Below are positions 25,681 through 32,902 of a stretch of DNA of 42,949 nucleotides, one piece after another (positions within the stretch are counted from its first letter, which is position 1; the number at the start of each line of letters is the position of its first letter). The position numbers and the translations under genes were made by a program. Under the pieces are notes generated by a model. The model worked only from the letters and a program-made list of their open reading frames with translations. It was not told the origin of the DNA and searched no databases. Source of the DNA: Pseudomonadota bacterium (GTDB lineage Bacteria; Myxococcota_A; UBA796; SXON01); assembly GCA_030684355.1 (NCBI GenBank), contig JAUXTN010000213.1:1-42949 (forward strand), read 5' to 3'.

Positions 25681-27055
25681 CGTGCTCTCTGCGCCGCTCG
25701 GAGGTGCGGGTCTCGGTGGTGCCCTCGGTGACGAGCTCGTAGAGCACCGCCTGCTTGTCCTTCCCCGGCCGCAGGATGCGCCCCAGCCGCTGCACGGACT
25801 CGCGCACCGTGCCGGTCCCGCTCACGACGATGGCCACCTCGGCGGAGGGGAGGTCGACCCCCTCGTTGAGCACGCGCGAGGTCACCAACGTGGTGATCTC
25901 GCCGGCCCCGAACGCGTCGAGCCAGGCCCGGCGCTCCTTCGTGTCGGTGTGGTGGGTGATGCACGGCGCGAGCAGCCGCCGGGAGATGCGCCACGCCGTG
26001 TCGTTGTCGTTGGTGAACACGATCGTGCGGCGCCCCCACTCGTCCGCGATGATCGACTCGACCAATTCCAACTTGCGCTCGGTGCCGTGCGCGATGCGCT
26101 TGCTGTCGAGCATCGCGCGGAACGCGGCGCGGCCCTCCTTGCTGCGGGCCGAGAGCATCAGGAATTGCCGCAGCCCGTCGGGGGAGCCCATGCGGATGTT
26201 GTTCGAGTCGACGAACGCGCGGTAGCGCGCGCGCAGCATGTCGTATTGGGCCTGCTCCTCGGGGGAGAGGCTCACCGCGATGACCTCGGTGTAGTACTCC
26301 GCGAGGAATTCCCCCGCGAGATCGGTGATCTCCTTGCGGTAGCACACCGGCCCGACGAGCGTGTCGAGCCACTCGTGGGCGCCGTCGGGGCGCTCCAACG
26401 TGGCGGTGAGGCCCAGGCGGAGCGGCGCAATCGAGTTCTCGGCCGCGCGCGCGTACATCGGCGCGGGGAGGTGGTGCACCTCGTCGAACACGAGCAGGCC
26501 GAAGCGGTTGCCATAGCGCTCCATGTAGAGCGCGGCGCTGTCGTAGGTGGTGACGGTGATCGGACGGATGTCGTGGCTCCCGCCGCCCAACAACCCGATG
26601 TCACACCCGAACGCGGCGCGCAGGCCGCCGTACCATTGGGACAACAGATCCAACGTCGGCACCACGACCAGCGTGGAGCGCCGCGCCTCCGCGATCACCC
26701 GCTCGGCGACGTAGCTCTTGCCCGCGCCGGTCGGCAGCACGACGATGCCCCGCCACCGCGCGGCCTTCCACGCGGCCACGGCCTCGTCCTGGTAGTGGCG
26801 GGCGGTGCGCGTGCCGAGGTGCTTGATGTCGAGCTTCTCGTAGCCCCGCGCGCGGTCCTCCAGGGGCTCGCCGCGCCGGCTCTCGATGAACCGCCCGTAC
26901 TGGATCGCCGGGGCGCGCCCGCGGCGGATGCGGCCGTCCCACGCGAACCCCTCGGGGAGGGCGTCGGCGTCGCAACCGTCGAGCACGAGCGTGCCGCCGT
27001 CGAAGCGCAGGGACCAGTCGGGGGCGGCCCCGGAGGGGGGGAGGGGGTCGGACAT
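25667..27055 (-). CDS. XPB-type superfamily 2 DNA helicase
   Basis: 462 residues from ATG 27055. An N-terminal damage-recognition-like region (1-80) is followed by helicase domain 1 with Walker A LPTGAGKS (107-114), DEVHH (191-195) and LTATLERPDG (216-225). A thumb-like insertion (about 236-300, CYRKEITDLAGEFLAEYY) typical of XPB comes next, then domain 2 with IVFTNDND, RVLNEGVDLP and motif VI SVQRLGRILRPG (420-431). Start alternatives upstream read as Arg/Pro tails. The product unwinds DNA with ATP. It overlaps the DUF790 nuclease gene by 14 nt. TACCCT lies 9 nt before the start with no evident ribosome site. Confidence 0.93.
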   Translation of the reverse strand: MSDPLPPSGAAPDWSLRFDGGTLVLDGCDADALPEGFAWDGRIRRGRAPAIQYGRFIESRRGEPLEDRARGYEKLDIKHLGTRTARHYQDEAVAAWKAARWRGIVVLPTGAGKSYVAERVIAEARRSTLVVVPTLDLLSQWYGGLRAAFGCDIGLLGGGSHDIRPITVTTYDSAALYMERYGNRFGLLVFDEVHHLPAPMYARAAENSIAPLRLGLTATLERPDGAHEWLDTLVGPVCYRKEITDLAGEFLAEYYTEVIAVSLSPEEQAQYDMLRARYRAFVDSNNIRMGSPDGLRQFLMLSARSKEGRAAFRAMLDSKRIAHGTERKLELVESIIADEWGRRTIVFTNDNDTAWRISRRLLAPCITHHTDTKERRAWLDAFGAGEITTLVTSRVLNEGVDLPSAEVAIVVSGTGTVRESVQRLGRILRPGKDKQAVLYELVTEGTTETRTSERRREHDAYR

Positions 27056-27162
27056 CGCGAGCCGAGGGTAGTCGCCGGGGGAGGATGGGACAAGGGACGA
27101 GGGCGAATCGGGGCGTCCTGGGGCATCCTCCGGGCGGCCACGCGGCTCCCCGGCGCCCCCCC

Positions 27163-27549
27163 TCACGCCGGCCGAGGCTCTCCGACCGGCCCCCGCACGT
27201 CCTCCGCGGGCCCGCGCGGCACGTGGATCCGGCGCTGCCGCTTGCTCCCGAGGCGCTCGCACAGGATGTCGGCGCACCGATCGGGGCTCACCCGCGTGCC
27301 GCACGTGAACACGTCCACCGCCGCGTAGCGGTGCTCGGGCCACGTGTGGATGGCCAGGTGCGACTCCGCGATGACGACGACACCGGACACCCCCTGGGGG
27401 GCAAAGCGGTGGAACGTGCGGTCGATCACGGTGGCGCCGGCCTCGAGGGCGGCCTCGACCATGGCGTCGGTGATGCCGTCGAGGTCGTCGAGGAGCGCGG
27501 CGTCACACTCGTAGAGCTCGACGAGCAGGTGGTTCCCGAGGGCGTTCAT
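27163..27549 (-). CDS. speD: S-adenosylmethionine decarboxylase proenzyme (class 1b)
   Basis: 128 residues, typical for bacterial class 1b SpeD. ESHLAIHTWPE contains the self-cleavage Ser63 that becomes the pyruvoyl group, His68 in the processing site, and Cys83 in FTCG as proton donor. It makes decarboxylated SAM, the aminopropyl donor for spermidine. NALGNHLLVELYECD at the start is characteristic. No speE gene is in the window. It precedes the helicase gene on the same strand with 107 bp between; a functional link is not obvious. Confidence 0.96.
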   Translation of the reverse strand: MNALGNHLLVELYECDAALLDDLDGITDAMVEAALEAGATVIDRTFHRFAPQGVSGVVVIAESHLAIHTWPEHRYAAVDVFTCGTRVSPDRCADILCERLGSKRQRRIHVPRGPAEDVRGPVGEPRPA

Positions 27550-27614
27550 GGGCGCAACCGACGTAGCATGGATCCCGCGGTCCGCGTCGCCGGCGGGCCC
27601 GCGTCACCCGGCCC

Positions 27615-27633
27615 GGACCCGCATCACTTCACG
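27615..27633. repeat. 19-bp direct repeat, left copy
   Basis: GGACCCGCATCACTTCACG here matches GGACCCCCATCACTTCACG at 29177-29195 in 18 of 19 positions and the same orientation. The pair brackets the effector-like gene, 27784-29166. Confidence 0.75.
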
Positions 27634-27767
27634 ATGAAGTCCACCGACGCGTACATCCGCGGCGTCACCCCCACCGCGCCGAGGCGCCAGAAGTCGACCT
27701 CCGGGTCGGCAGCGGCGAGCCGCGACCCCAGGCCCGCCGCATCGCGAGTTGACGCGTGCCCGGCCAA
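27624..27767 (-). pseudogene. Possible 3' remnant of a gene ending in SVDFIVK
   Basis: An open frame of 47 residues ends at 27624 with DFWRLGAVGVTPRMYASVDFIVK. The alternating pattern and final aromatic-containing strand look like the C-terminus of an outer-membrane beta-barrel or beta-rich protein. No upstream part is found: an in-frame stop lies at 27771-27773 and the effector promoter begins there. Codon use is G/C-rich in third positions. It could equally be a small protein starting at TTG 27767. Remnant status is inferred. Confidence 0.3.
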
Positions 27768-27777
27768 CCTTTACCGT
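27749..27777 (+). promoter_or_regulatory. Promoter of the effector-like gene
   Basis: TTGACG (27749-27754), a 17-bp spacer and TACCGT (27772-27777) form a good vegetative-type promoter. The -10 box ends only 6 nt before the ATG at 27784 and no ribosome site fits, so the transcript is probably leaderless or nearly so. Confidence 0.65.
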
Positions 27778-27783
27778 AAGCGG

Positions 27784-29166
27784 ATGCCGGCTGTCACCGC
27801 GCCCAGCTTCGTCACTCGGGCTCGCGGCGAAGGCGTGGCTCAGCGCACCCGTGCCGGCACGGAGCGCCCTGCGCCGCTCGCCGCGCGCGGCCTCCGCGAC
27901 CCGCTCGCCGCCGGCGGGCTTCGCGATCCGCTCGCGGCGGGCGGGCTTCGCGATCCGCTCGCGGGGGAGGGGCTTCAGCATCCCCTTGCGGGGGCTCGGC
28001 CGTCCCGGGCGTTCGGGACCCCACCGGGCGTGCAGATGCGGACGGGCAGGGCGGTGGTCCAGCGCGAATGGACGGAGGCGACGAAGGACCTCCAGTTCTG
28101 GAAGCCGCTGCGTGGCGGCTTGAGGTGGTACTACGAGGTCGGCACCGACACGATGTTCTTCCGGATCGAGGACGCGGAGAAGCTGCCGAAGTCCTGGATC
28201 GAGCTCTACGGAACGTACGAGGAGGAGCGCCGGAGCTACGAGGACTGGACCAGTGACCTGAACATGTGGGGCCCGGAGCCGGAGAGCGACGTCGTCTCGA
28301 AGGACTCCGTGTCGGTCGTCTCCCTTGTCGACGAGCAGGAGGAGGCGCCCAAGGCGGAGTGGCCGCCCGTGCTGCGACCCAAGAGGAACAACCTCCTGGA
28401 AGGGGACGACACCACCACGCCCGGCCTGAAGCTCGCCAGCGATGCCCCTCAAAGCCGGCCCACCAAGCTGTTCGTTGCGATTCACGAGAAGGGTGTCTGG
28501 TACATCGACAAGATCCCCGCCACGGGCTTGTTCCTGTTCGTCACGAAGCGCCAGAAGTCCAGCTACGGGACGCTCTTCATGGCGAGCGGCGAGGAGGTGA
28601 TCAAGACCCACAAGGACAAGAAGCCGGTGGGCCACATGGGCATCGCGGAGATGGTCGGCTGCGCCGATGCGGTCGGGTGGGCCGGCGGAGTGAGGTTCGT
28701 TTCGGGGCACGCCGTCCGCTGGACAAACGACTCGGGACACTACGAGCCCCCACCGGTGGGCGTGGAGAACGAACCGGACGCGAAACTGGACGGCGACTAC
28801 TGGGGTCTGCCCCTCGTGTCCTTCCTCGACTACCAGCGGGCGGGGCCCGAAACGTTGGAGGATTCGACACCGCTCCAGCGCGTGGCGGTCTTTGCGGTCT
28901 TGCACACGAAGATCCTGGCGGCGGCCGAACGGACGAAGAGCAAGCTGCACGGAAAGCTCGATGACAACAAGACGATCGCCGCATGGGCCAAGTTTGTGTT
29001 CACGGACTTGGGAGGCGACATCGCCGAAGCTGCCACCACGATCGGGAAAGAACTTGGCGTGAAGCTGGAGATCAGCAGCGGCAAGAGCAAGGACATCCTG
29101 GCTCACTTCATCGCGTTCCGCGCGCGCCCGCTGCTCGATGTGCTCCGGAGCCTGAAGTACAAGTAA
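27784..29166 (+). CDS. Candidate contractile-injection-system effector with 9-residue repeats
   Basis: 460 residues from ATG 27784. There is no signal peptide. The N-terminus (1-95) is low-complexity and basic, with VAQR (18-21), four 9-residue repeats of the form GLRDPLAAG (34-70, the last GLQHPLAG) and VVQRE (91-95). VQR-type motifs and Ala/Arg/Pro-rich leaders are common in proteins linked to extracellular contractile injection systems. The rest is a globular domain unlike its neighbours: VAIHEKGVWYIDKIPATGL, YGTLFMASGEEVIKTHK and VRFVSGHAVRWTNDSGHYEP (301-321). A WxNxSGHYxP motif is shared, as I recall, by DUF4157-associated effectors. No structural genes of such a system are in the window, so delivery and toxicity are inferred. 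Flanking 19-bp repeats hint at acquisition as a unit. Confidence 0.75.
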   Translation: MPAVTAPSFVTRARGEGVAQRTRAGTERPAPLAARGLRDPLAAGGLRDPLAAGGLRDPLAGEGLQHPLAGARPSRAFGTPPGVQMRTGRAVVQREWTEATKDLQFWKPLRGGLRWYYEVGTDTMFFRIEDAEKLPKSWIELYGTYEEERRSYEDWTSDLNMWGPEPESDVVSKDSVSVVSLVDEQEEAPKAEWPPVLRPKRNNLLEGDDTTTPGLKLASDAPQSRPTKLFVAIHEKGVWYIDKIPATGLFLFVTKRQKSSYGTLFMASGEEVIKTHKDKKPVGHMGIAEMVGCADAVGWAGGVRFVSGHAVRWTNDSGHYEPPPVGVENEPDAKLDGDYWGLPLVSFLDYQRAGPETLEDSTPLQRVAVFAVLHTKILAAAERTKSKLHGKLDDNKTIAAWAKFVFTDLGGDIAEAATTIGKELGVKLEISSGKSKDILAHFIAFRARPLLDVLRSLKYK

Positions 29167-29176
29167 CGGCGCCGCA

Positions 29177-29195
29177 GGACCCCCATCACTTCACG
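29177..29195. repeat. 19-bp direct repeat, right copy
   Basis: This is the right copy of the repeat at 27615-27633 (18 of 19 identical), 10 bp after the effector stop. The rest of 29196-29401 is GC-rich spacer with no gene seen. Confidence 0.75.
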
Positions 29196-29401
29196 TCTGG
29201 TACGGGCGCCCCGCCGCCCGAAGCGGGCGTCGGCGGGCCCCTCCAGGCTCGCGCGCGTGCGCGCTCGGTCCGGCCGCGCCCCGAGGACGGTGCGCGGCCG
29301 GGACCGGCCCGCTCGGAAGCGGGCCGCCTTGCGGGTCCCTGGCGCGCGCGGTGGGGGACGATCGCCCTGCGCGTCGCGGCGGGGCCGGTCGCCACCACCC
29401 C

Positions 29402-30187
29402 TCAGGCGACCACGCCCTCCACCCAGTCCATGGCGGTGTCGCAGACCTCTTCCCAACCATCCTGAGCGCAGATCCAGTGCGTCCGCCCCGGGAAGGCCCG
29501 GAGCTCCGTCTTCGCCGCGGAGCGCGACTGGATGGCGTGCGCCGCGCGCACCATGGACGCGGGCACCGTGCGGTCCGCCTCGCCCGCGACCAGGAGGAGC
29601 GGCGCCGTCCGCTTCTCCGGGCACGCGTCGAAGAGGCTCGTGAACGGCGCGGCGAGCCCCTCCATGTACGGCCGGCCCGGCGTAGGCACCACGTAGCGCT
29701 CGTACACGGCGCGCTGCTCGGCCTCGGGGAGCAGGTGGACCCACCCCCACGAGAAGTCCTCGAACGAGAGGTGGAACACCTTCTTCGCGGCGCCCCACGT
29801 CGACACGACGGGGAAGGCCGCGCGGATGGCGTCGAACGCGGGGAGGACCCCCTTGATCGGCGCGGGGTCGATCGCGACGCCGCACGCGCCACACCCGCGC
29901 GCCAGGAGGAGCTGGGTGTAGAGCCCGCCGAACGAGTGCCCGATGAGGATGGGCGGCTCGGGGAACGCGCGGATCACGGCCTCGTAGTGGGCCACGATCT
30001 CGCCGACGCCGACGTTCGCGAGCTCCGGGGCTGGGGTCGCGCGCAGCTCCGCGGCCGGCCGGTCGTCGTAGGGCCAGGCGGGCGCGAGCACGTCGTAGCC
30101 ACGGGCGCGCAGGCGCGTGGCCCAGCCGTCCCAGCTCTCGGGGTTCATCCACGCCCCATGGAGGAGGACGACGGTGCGCTTGATCAT
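29402..30187 (-). CDS. Alpha/beta hydrolase
   Basis: 261 residues from ATG 30187, with GGAG upstream and a TACACT box further upstream. It is an alpha/beta fold: TVVLLHGAWMNPESWDGW holds the oxyanion loop, ILIGHSFGGLYTQLLL the nucleophile Ser at the GxSxG elbow, LLLVAGEADRTVP the acid Asp and FPGRTHWICAQ the His. All triad members are present. The lid region is small. Closest by eye to esterase/lipase-like or thioesterase-like family members; the substrate is unknown. No signal peptide. Confidence 0.92.
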   Translation of the reverse strand: MIKRTVVLLHGAWMNPESWDGWATRLRARGYDVLAPAWPYDDRPAAELRATPAPELANVGVGEIVAHYEAVIRAFPEPPILIGHSFGGLYTQLLLARGCGACGVAIDPAPIKGVLPAFDAIRAAFPVVSTWGAAKKVFHLSFEDFSWGWVHLLPEAEQRAVYERYVVPTPGRPYMEGLAAPFTSLFDACPEKRTAPLLLVAGEADRTVPASMVRAAHAIQSRSAAKTELRAFPGRTHWICAQDGWEEVCDTAMDWVEGVVA

Positions 30188-30240
30188 GCTGGAGCTCCGG
30201 GGGCGGCGGGAGTGTAGCGCGGCACGGTGGCGCGTCGCGG

Positions 30241-30267
30241 CGCGGGACCCGCGGCGGATCCGCTACG
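30241..30267. repeat. 27-bp direct repeat, left copy
   Basis: This 27-bp stretch matches 31710-31736 at 26 of 27 positions in the same orientation, and weaker similarity continues for about 20 bp to a start codon in both (GTGCACCTCC and ATGCGCCTCC). It bounds the lower-GC patch containing the RelE-like gene, and overlaps a TACGCA box before the small ORF at 30277. Confidence 0.85.
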
Positions 30268-30276
30268 CAGACCGCC

Positions 30277-30441
30277 GTGCACCTCCGTATACCGGGCAGA
30301 TGCACAAATCATACGCCATGGACTCGTGACGTCCCTGACGGGAACATGATACATTTCAGCCCAGTTGGAAGGCGTCTTGTTCGCGAGCTGCGGGGAGATA
30401 AGATGAAAATAATAGAAATTCCCCTACCGTCGGCGGCCTGA
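30277..30441 (+). CDS. Small hypothetical ORF with atypical codon use
   Basis: A 54-residue frame from GTG 30277 reads on to IPLPSAA and stops at 30439-30441. An internal ATG at 30403 has GGGGAG upstream, so a 12-residue product is the minimal alternative. Codon use is unusually A/T-rich for this window (aaa, ata, gaa, aat), which argues either for foreign origin or against coding. A TACGCA box ends 7 nt before the GTG. The next ORF begins 1 nt after the stop, as in a two-gene unit. No family is recognised; coding is uncertain. Confidence 0.3.
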   Translation: MHLRIPGRCTNHTPWTRDVPDGNMIHFSPVGRRLVRELRGDKMKIIEIPLPSAA

Positions 30442-30442
30442 C

Positions 30443-30778
30443 ATGGCGAAGAGAACGCGCCCACGGGAAGGGCCGCCGGATTCGGCGCAACGCTGGTTCT
30501 TGCGCAATCGAAACAGCCGGCCGTTCATATTTCGGAATGGAACCGGTTGGTATCTCCCCGAAGTCCTGGCCCTCCTGCGACGAGGATCGGCGGTGCTCGC
30601 CGCCCATACGTCCGGCGGCGACGCCATGGTCCCCTTGGAGGAGATGGTCCCCTGGGAGGAGATGGTCCCCTGGGACCAACTCGCTATGGCCGCTCCTCGA
30701 TCCGGCGATCTCGAGGGCTCCCGGAAGGACCTGGTTCGCTCCAAGCGCCGCCGCCGCCGAGGGCCCGTTCCTCGATGA
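30443..30778 (+). CDS. Hypothetical ORF with 6-residue repeat MVPxEE
   Basis: 111 residues from ATG 30443, 1 nt after the preceding ORF. Segments WFLRNRNSRPFIFRNGTGWYLPEV and LALLRRGSAVLAAH look protein-like. An 18-bp tandem repeat at 30626-30679 reads MVPLEE MVPWEE MVPWDQ. The last 30 residues are Arg-rich and may be readthrough of non-coding sequence. No family is recognised. Base composition is less GC-rich than flanking genes, so the pair could be a small imported module or a chance ORF. Confidence 0.28.
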   Translation: MAKRTRPREGPPDSAQRWFLRNRNSRPFIFRNGTGWYLPEVLALLRRGSAVLAAHTSGGDAMVPLEEMVPWEEMVPWDQLAMAAPRSGDLEGSRKDLVRSKRRRRRGPVPR

Positions 30779-30828
30779 CCTGCGGATCCGGCCGCCCCCG
30801 GGCTCGCGTGCGCGGCGTCGCTCGGACC

Positions 30829-31278
30829 CTAATGGAACATGTCACCCCACCGAGCCGGGCGCCCCCATCCAAGCCAGCCGAGCAGGATGATGACCGGCAG
30901 GGCCTCCGGCGCGCGGGCGCTCGTGCCCGGCTGGAGGGCGGGCGCGCTCCTTCCCCACCGGAACCTGGGTTGCGCGGGGGGCCGGCGCGGGCCCCTCCGA
31001 CGGCGCTGGTCGAGGCGCGTGGATGACACGGCCTCCGTCCACTCCATTGCCACGATCTCGATGTAGCGGCCCTCGTCGTTGATGCGGTAGCACAAGTTCA
31101 TCCGTTTGACGCGGAAGAACCAGAGCAGCGTCTTGCCGTCCCAATAGTTGACACACCCAGCCGGACGCCGGAGCCGGGCGAGCACGTCGATCATGGTGTC
31201 CAACGTGCCACGGAGACACACCGAGAGCTCGTCGCGCTCGGCGACCGCGGACCGGGTAAAATACACTTCGTACGCCAT
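30829..31278 (-). CDS. RelE/ParE-superfamily-like protein, orphan
   Basis: 149 residues from ATG 31278. The first 85 residues follow the RelE/ParE toxin fold: YEVYFTRSAVAERDELSVCL, an amphipathic helix TLDTMIDVLARLRRPAG, then strands WDGKTLLWFFRVKRMNLCYRI and RYIEIVAMEWTEAV. This is the helix-strand order of a ribosome-dependent RNase toxin. The last 60 residues are Arg/Pro-rich and GC-rich, probably an extension produced by a lost stop codon. No antitoxin gene is adjacent on the same strand, so activity is doubtful or the antitoxin is elsewhere. GGAG lies 9 nt upstream and a promoter at 31367-31395 faces the gene. Confidence 0.7.
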   Translation of the reverse strand: MAYEVYFTRSAVAERDELSVCLRGTLDTMIDVLARLRRPAGCVNYWDGKTLLWFFRVKRMNLCYRINDEGRYIEIVAMEWTEAVSSTRLDQRRRRGPRRPPAQPRFRWGRSAPALQPGTSARAPEALPVIILLGWLGWGRPARWGDMFH

Positions 31279-31366
31279 GAGGCTGCTCCGTTTGCGGCCG
31301 AGAGGAGACGTTTCGGGCCTTGCCCTGCCCGGGGGCTCCGTAGGGTGCCGGCCCGGTTTCAGCAGC

Positions 31367-31395
31367 ACTGTAGCGGGTGGGGGTAGCGTCGTCAA
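31367..31395 (-). promoter_or_regulatory. Promoter of the RelE-like gene
   Basis: On the minus strand TTGACG (31390-31395), 17 bp, then TACAGT (31367-31372). The -35 and spacing are the same as for the effector-like gene. It leaves a 5' leader of about 80 nt. The AT-rich stretch at 31402-31460 lies just upstream. No gene was supported in the rest of 31279-31745. Confidence 0.6.
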
Positions 31396-31709
31396 GCGAC
31401 TCGAATCGGCAATTATTGGCTTATGAGCGTTATTGTTGATTTGAGGATTGCGATTTTTGCGGCCTTCGCTCGGAGGCGCCCCAGCCGGGGTCGCATGATG
31501 CGCCAAGGCCGAACTCGGGGCAAGCAAGGCGCCGAAGATCCTGAGTTTCCGGTGAGCGAGAGCGTTGAACCCCAGGCGAGCCCCGTGCCCGTGCTCGCGC
31601 CGGCCAGGGTCCGGTGGACCTGGAGGCCCACCGCCAGCGCGGCGGTCGTGCGGTGGGGCGACGTCGCGGTCTGAGCGGGGTGAGCGCGCCGACCGACCGC
31701 GCGCCGACG

Positions 31710-31736
31710 CGCGGGACCCGCGGCGGATCAGCTACG
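31710..31736. repeat. 27-bp direct repeat, right copy
   Basis: Right copy of the repeat at 30241-30267 (26 of 27 identical). It ends within the TACGTT box, 9 bp before the ATG of the lipoprotein gene at 31746, so it also supplies that gene's promoter region. Confidence 0.85.
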
Positions 31737-31745
31737 TTGCGCGGC

Positions 31746-32744
31746 ATGCGCCTCCTTCCCTTCGCCCTGCCCCTCGTGACCCTCCTCGCATGCTCCGGCG
31801 ACAGCGCCAAGGACGACACCGGGCCCGCCCCCGCGTGCGCCGTGACGCTTGAGGAGACCGTCCCGGTCGACGCCGCCACGGACGCCTACTACCGCGGCGC
31901 CGTCGAGTTCCCCCTCTCCGACCCGGACCCCCTCGCGACGGTGTCGGCCTCGTTCGCGGGCACGCTCACGCGCTCGGAGGACGGCACGGTCCTGTCCTAC
32001 ACGCCCGACGCGCCGCTCACCCCGAACACCGCCTACACGGCGACGCTCGAGTCCTGCGCCGGCTCCACCGAGATCGCGTTCACGACCTCGGGGCTCGGCA
32101 CCGCGCTCGCCGACCCCGCCGCGCTCATCGGCCGCACCTGGTCGTTCGACCTCGCCGCCGCGCGCCTCGTCTCGCCCGAGGGGATGAACCTCGTCCTCTC
32201 CAGCGTGCCGCAGCAGCCCCTCCTCATCGGCGTCACCGCCGTGGACGCCGACACCCTCGACATCATCGAGGGGTCCAGCCTCGTCGTCGACGGCGAGCCC
32301 CTCACGCAGGAGTACTGCTTCGCCACGACCGACCTGCCCGGCGCCGAGTTCGCCGAGTCGCCGTACTTCCACCTCTCGGCCGCGGCCGCGACGGTGGCGG
32401 TCGGCGGCGCGCCGGTCACCGTGTCGGACCTCGTCATCACCGGCACGTTCAGCGTCGACGGCACCTTCATCGGCGGCGGCACGCTCTCGGGGATCCTCGA
32501 CACGCGCAACATGGGCGTGCTCGTAGGCGACGAGGGCAACCCGTCCGCGGCGTGCGATCTCATGGTCTCTGCCGGCATCCGGTGCGGCGACTGCCCGGAC
32601 GGCGAGCGCTACTGCCTCGACCTGCTCGCCGACCAGATCACCGCCCCCGAGGTGGCCGGGTTCACGGTCACGCCGGTGGCGGGGGTGGACTGCGAAGGCT
32701 GCGCCGACGGGCCGCCGGCCGAGGACGCCGTCTGCGCGGAGTGA
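31746..32744 (+). CDS. Lipoprotein with N-terminal bacterial Ig-like domain
   Basis: 332 residues from ATG 31746. Signal MRLLPFALPLVTLLAC gives Cys16. Residues about 30-115 resemble an Ig-like domain of the SbsA/Big_5 type: VSASFAGTLTRSEDGTVLSY, TPDAPLTPNTAYTATLES, IAFTTSGLG. The remaining 215 residues form an unrecognised domain with paired Cys near the end (CDLMVSAGIRCGDCPDGERYC, CEGCADG). Extracellular or periplasmic, lipid-anchored. A TACGTT box 7 nt before the start and no ribosome site suggest a leaderless mRNA. Confidence 0.85.
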   Translation: MRLLPFALPLVTLLACSGDSAKDDTGPAPACAVTLEETVPVDAATDAYYRGAVEFPLSDPDPLATVSASFAGTLTRSEDGTVLSYTPDAPLTPNTAYTATLESCAGSTEIAFTTSGLGTALADPAALIGRTWSFDLAAARLVSPEGMNLVLSSVPQQPLLIGVTAVDADTLDIIEGSSLVVDGEPLTQEYCFATTDLPGAEFAESPYFHLSAAAATVAVGGAPVTVSDLVITGTFSVDGTFIGGGTLSGILDTRNMGVLVGDEGNPSAACDLMVSAGIRCGDCPDGERYCLDLLADQITAPEVAGFTVTPVAGVDCEGCADGPPAEDAVCAE

Positions 32745-32773
32745 GCGGGCCCGGAGCGGGGTAGTTCGGGGGT

Positions 32774-32793
32774 CCAGGGGGCCGGCCCCCTGG
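32774..32793. terminator. Strong palindrome after the lipoprotein gene
   Basis: CCAGGGGGCCGGCCCCCTGG is a perfect 20-bp palindrome 30 bp after the stop at 32744. It is followed by GGGGC-gga-GCCCC and GCCGGCGCCGGC palindromes to about 32850. No T-run follows, so it is not a classical terminator, but the structures could stop or stabilise transcripts. Similar GC-palindrome clusters are dispersed in GC-rich genomes. Confidence 0.45.
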
Positions 32794-32902
32794 CGGGGGC
32801 GTTGCGGGGGCGGAGCCCCTGCCCCAGGAAGGGGGAGAGCCGGCGCCGGCCGCGGGGTTCGATACGTGGCGTCCGCCCGGGCACCCGGCGTAGAGTGGCG
32901 CC

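Noticed and set aside
31423..31674. Open frames on both strands between the RelE-like gene and the lipoprotein at 31746
   Set aside because: Base composition changes abruptly within them, with no ribosome site and no recognised domain; treated as intergenic.
32850..32880. A tRNA T-loop-like ggttcgatac
   Set aside because: No acceptor stem or cloverleaf can be built around it.
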